From Aureimonas sp. SK2 (GTDB taxonomy: Bacteria > Pseudomonadota > Alphaproteobacteria > Rhizobiales > Rhizobiaceae): a DNA stretch of 64,000 nucleotides. The position numbers and the translations under genes were made by a program. The stretch is from positions 140,171-204,170 of the forward strand of contig NZ_JAPZDS010000010.1 of NCBI RefSeq assembly GCF_029813115.1, given 5' to 3'. Positions 62,499 through 64,000 of this stretch are shown here, piece after piece (positions within the stretch are counted from its first letter, which is position 1; each line of letters starts with the position of its first letter). Under the pieces are notes generated by a model, which did no database searches, had not been told where the DNA came from, and saw only the letters and a list, made by a program, of their open reading frames with translations.

Positions 62499-63671
62499 TC
62501 AATCCTGCGGGCGCACTGTGACGGTCGGCACCACCGACATGCCGGGTCCGATCGACACGTCGGTCGGCCAGTCGTCGGCGACGATCTTGACCGGAATCCG
62601 CTGCACCACCTTCACGTAGTTGCCCGTCGCGTTCTCGGCCGGCAGCAGCGAGAAGGCGGTGCCCGAGCCGGGCTGCACCGAATCCACGCGCCCGGTGATC
62701 TTGTGGTCGGGATAGGCGTCGATCCTGACGTCCACCGGCTGGCCCGGCCGCATGTCGGTGATCTGCGTCTCCTTGAAGTTCGCCGTCACCCAGATTTCGT
62801 CGGGCACGAACATGGTGAGGCTCTGGCCGGCCTGGACATATTGCCCCCTGGCGCCCGTCAGGCGCACCACGCGGCCGGACTGGGCGGCCGTGACCGTCAC
62901 GTAGGACAGGCTCAGCTCGGCCTGCGCGGCTTGCGCCTCGGCCTGCCGGAGGTCGGCGATCGCGGTCGCCTTCTGGGCCTGGAGCGAGCCGACCTGCTTC
63001 TGGGCCGAGACGACGCCGGCACGCGCGCTGGCAAGTTCCGCCTCCTGCTGCTGTAGGGCGGAGGTCTGCTGCTGGGCGGTCTGGACCGTGCCGGCGCCCG
63101 AGCGGACGAGTTCCTGGGCGCGCTGGGCCTGCTGCTGGGCGAAGGCGAGGCTCGCCTGCGCCTGTTCGACGCGCGAGTTGGCCTCCTCCACCTGCGCCTG
63201 CTGGGCGGCGATCTGCGCGTCGGCGCCGTTGACGCTGGCCTGCGCGCTCGCCACCCGCGCCTTGGCCTCCTCCAGCGCGGCCTGGTAGTCTCGCGGGTCG
63301 ATGCGGAACAGGACGTCGCCGGCCTTCACATGCTGGTTGTCCTCCACCAGCACCTCGGCGATCGCGCCCGAAACCTGCGGCGCCACGGCGAACTGACGCG
63401 AATCGATGAAGGCGTCGTCCGTGGTCTCGTAGGGGTAGGAGTAGGTCAGCCAGTACCAGTAGCCGCCGGCTGCCGCCGCGATCACGACGACCACGGCCAG
63501 AAGGATCCAGACGGGATGGCGCTTCAGGAGGCCTGCCCGCTTCGGCTGAGCATCGCTCGGCGTTTCCTGTTTCGGTTCGGTGCCGGAGGCCGCATCCCGC
63601 GGCGCGGCCGGCTCGTCCGTCCTCTCCTGCCGCTCCGGCCGCGTCACGGGCCTTTCCTCGTCCAACGCCAT
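62499..63671 (-). CDS. emrA: HlyD-family membrane fusion protein (EmrA-like)
   Basis: 390 residues. A proline/glutamate-rich cytoplasmic head (1-48) precedes one helix (VWILLAVVVIAAAAGGYWYW), then YPYETTDDAFIDSRQFAVAP, the EmrA lipoyl entry. About 120-235 is a long glutamine/alanine-rich coiled-coil hairpin (AQIAAQQAQVEEANSRVEQ and repeats). GQYVQAGQSLTMFVPDEIWV and NFKETQITDMRPGQPVDVRI are the beta-barrel stretches. It links EmrB to the outer membrane. Its transcript runs into emrB. Confidence 0.92.
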   Translation of the reverse strand: MALDEERPVTRPERQERTDEPAAPRDAASGTEPKQETPSDAQPKRAGLLKRHPVWILLAVVVVIAAAAGGYWYWLTYSYPYETTDDAFIDSRQFAVAPQVSGAIAEVLVEDNQHVKAGDVLFRIDPRDYQAALEEAKARVASAQASVNGADAQIAAQQAQVEEANSRVEQAQASLAFAQQQAQRAQELVRSGAGTVQTAQQQTSALQQQEAELASARAGVVSAQKQVGSLQAQKATAIADLRQAEAQAAQAELSLSYVTVTAAQSGRVVRLTGARGQYVQAGQSLTMFVPDEIWVTANFKETQITDMRPGQPVDVRIDAYPDHKITGRVDSVQPGSGTAFSLLPAENATGNYVKVVQRIPVKIVADDWPTDVSIGPGMSVVPTVTVRPQD

Positions 63672-63862
63672 GACATCCCCGCTCGCGCGAACCCGAAACG
63701 GATCACGAAGCCATCAACACTTCGCGAGCCGTCCCGTTCCAAGCTACGGTTCCTCCCGTCGCCGATCAACCCTGCCCTTCCGATCCCCGCTGGCCTTGTG
63801 GCGGCGGAGGCGTAGATTGGCCGGATCGAAGGATGTGCCGCAGTTCAGGGAGGAACCGCATC

Positions 63863-64000
63863 ATGTCTGAACCGCAGATCGTCGGCTGGGCCCATTCGCG
63901 CTTCGGCAAGTCGGAGGCGCCCCACACGCGCGCGCTGATGGCGGAGGTCGCGCTTCCCGCCATCCACGATGCCGGCCTGTCGCCCGACGACGTCGACGGC
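63863..64000 (+). CDS. Thiolase/acetyl-CoA acetyltransferase-like protein, N-terminal part (runs off window)
   Basis: 46 codons are visible from ATG 63863, preceded by GGGAGGAA. The start IVGWAHSRFGKSEAPHTRAL, then MAEVALPAIHDAGLSPDDVD, is the N-terminal pattern of thiolase-superfamily proteins (SCP-2/acetyl-CoA acetyltransferase type), with the conserved arginine-phenylalanine-glycine-lysine turn. The active-site cysteine would lie outside the window, so activity cannot be judged. It is divergent from emrA. Confidence 0.72.
   Translation, partial: MSEPQIVGWAHSRFGKSEAPHTRALMAEVALPAIHDAGLSPDDVDG

Overview
The window is high-GC, densely packed bacterial DNA with short gaps and many 4-base stop/start overlaps. 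ChvE, RutR, an Irr-like control box beside an iron-uptake operon, Mnh/Pha-type antiporters and an Rmf/CrpP-like small protein together point to an alphaproteobacterium, most likely Hyphomicrobiales (rhizobia and relatives). The genus cannot be read from the sequence. No tRNA, rRNA, CRISPR array, insertion sequence or phage gene was seen. Both ends cut through genes.

Layout. 1-6916: the tail of an Lrp-type regulator, then a minus-strand six-gene catabolic operon (M20 deacetylase, 2-hydroxyacid dehydrogenase, cupin, tartrate-type dehydrogenase, semialdehyde dehydrogenase, class III aminotransferase). 7195-10083: a two-domain acetyltransferase, a DMT exporter with a divergent Lrp regulator, and a tiny membrane protein. 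10523-16138: a classical seven-gene Mnh/Mrp Na+/H+ antiporter operon (A-B-C-D-E-F-G). 16286-16516: an Rmf/CrpP-like gene on the other strand. 16731-23698: a second eight-gene Mrp-like operon in the order of the membrane arm of archaeal Mbh/Mbs complexes. It has three antiporter-type large subunits, no catalytic module, and one large subunit that lacks the usual TM5 glutamate. 23718-27565: an iron/siderophore-type ABC importer with a divergent methyltransferase.

27585-33335: a lone response regulator, an alpha/beta hydrolase, and a pyrimidine-catabolism locus (rutR facing rutABCDF) with a good RutR box upstream of rutA; rutE and rutG are absent here. 33733-39666: a hydantoin-racemase-like gene with a polyamine-type ABC importer, controlled by a divergent GntR regulator over a near-perfect 25-base palindrome. 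Strong hairpins separate its binding-protein gene from its permease genes. 39780-44571: a LacI regulator, chvE, two gene stumps meeting head to head, and a pentulose-type kinase.

44800-50525: a chemoreceptor, then a coupled operon of glycosyltransferase, acyl-CoA-dehydrogenase-like flavoprotein, PIG-L deacetylase and NodS-like methyltransferase that looks like an uncharacterised biosynthetic unit. 50535-54255: two exported beta-propeller proteins, a phosphoesterase and a lactone hydrolase/amidohydrolase. 54433-54935: a decayed aminoglycoside acetyltransferase-like gene. 55040-60843: a DapA-family aldolase/lyase, a GntR regulator and a carbohydrate-type ABC importer. 60902-63671: an EmrAB-type efflux pair. 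63863-64000: the start of a thiolase-like gene.

The strongest candidates for undescribed biology are the second Mrp/Mbh-like complex and the GT/ACAD/PIG-L/methyltransferase operon.
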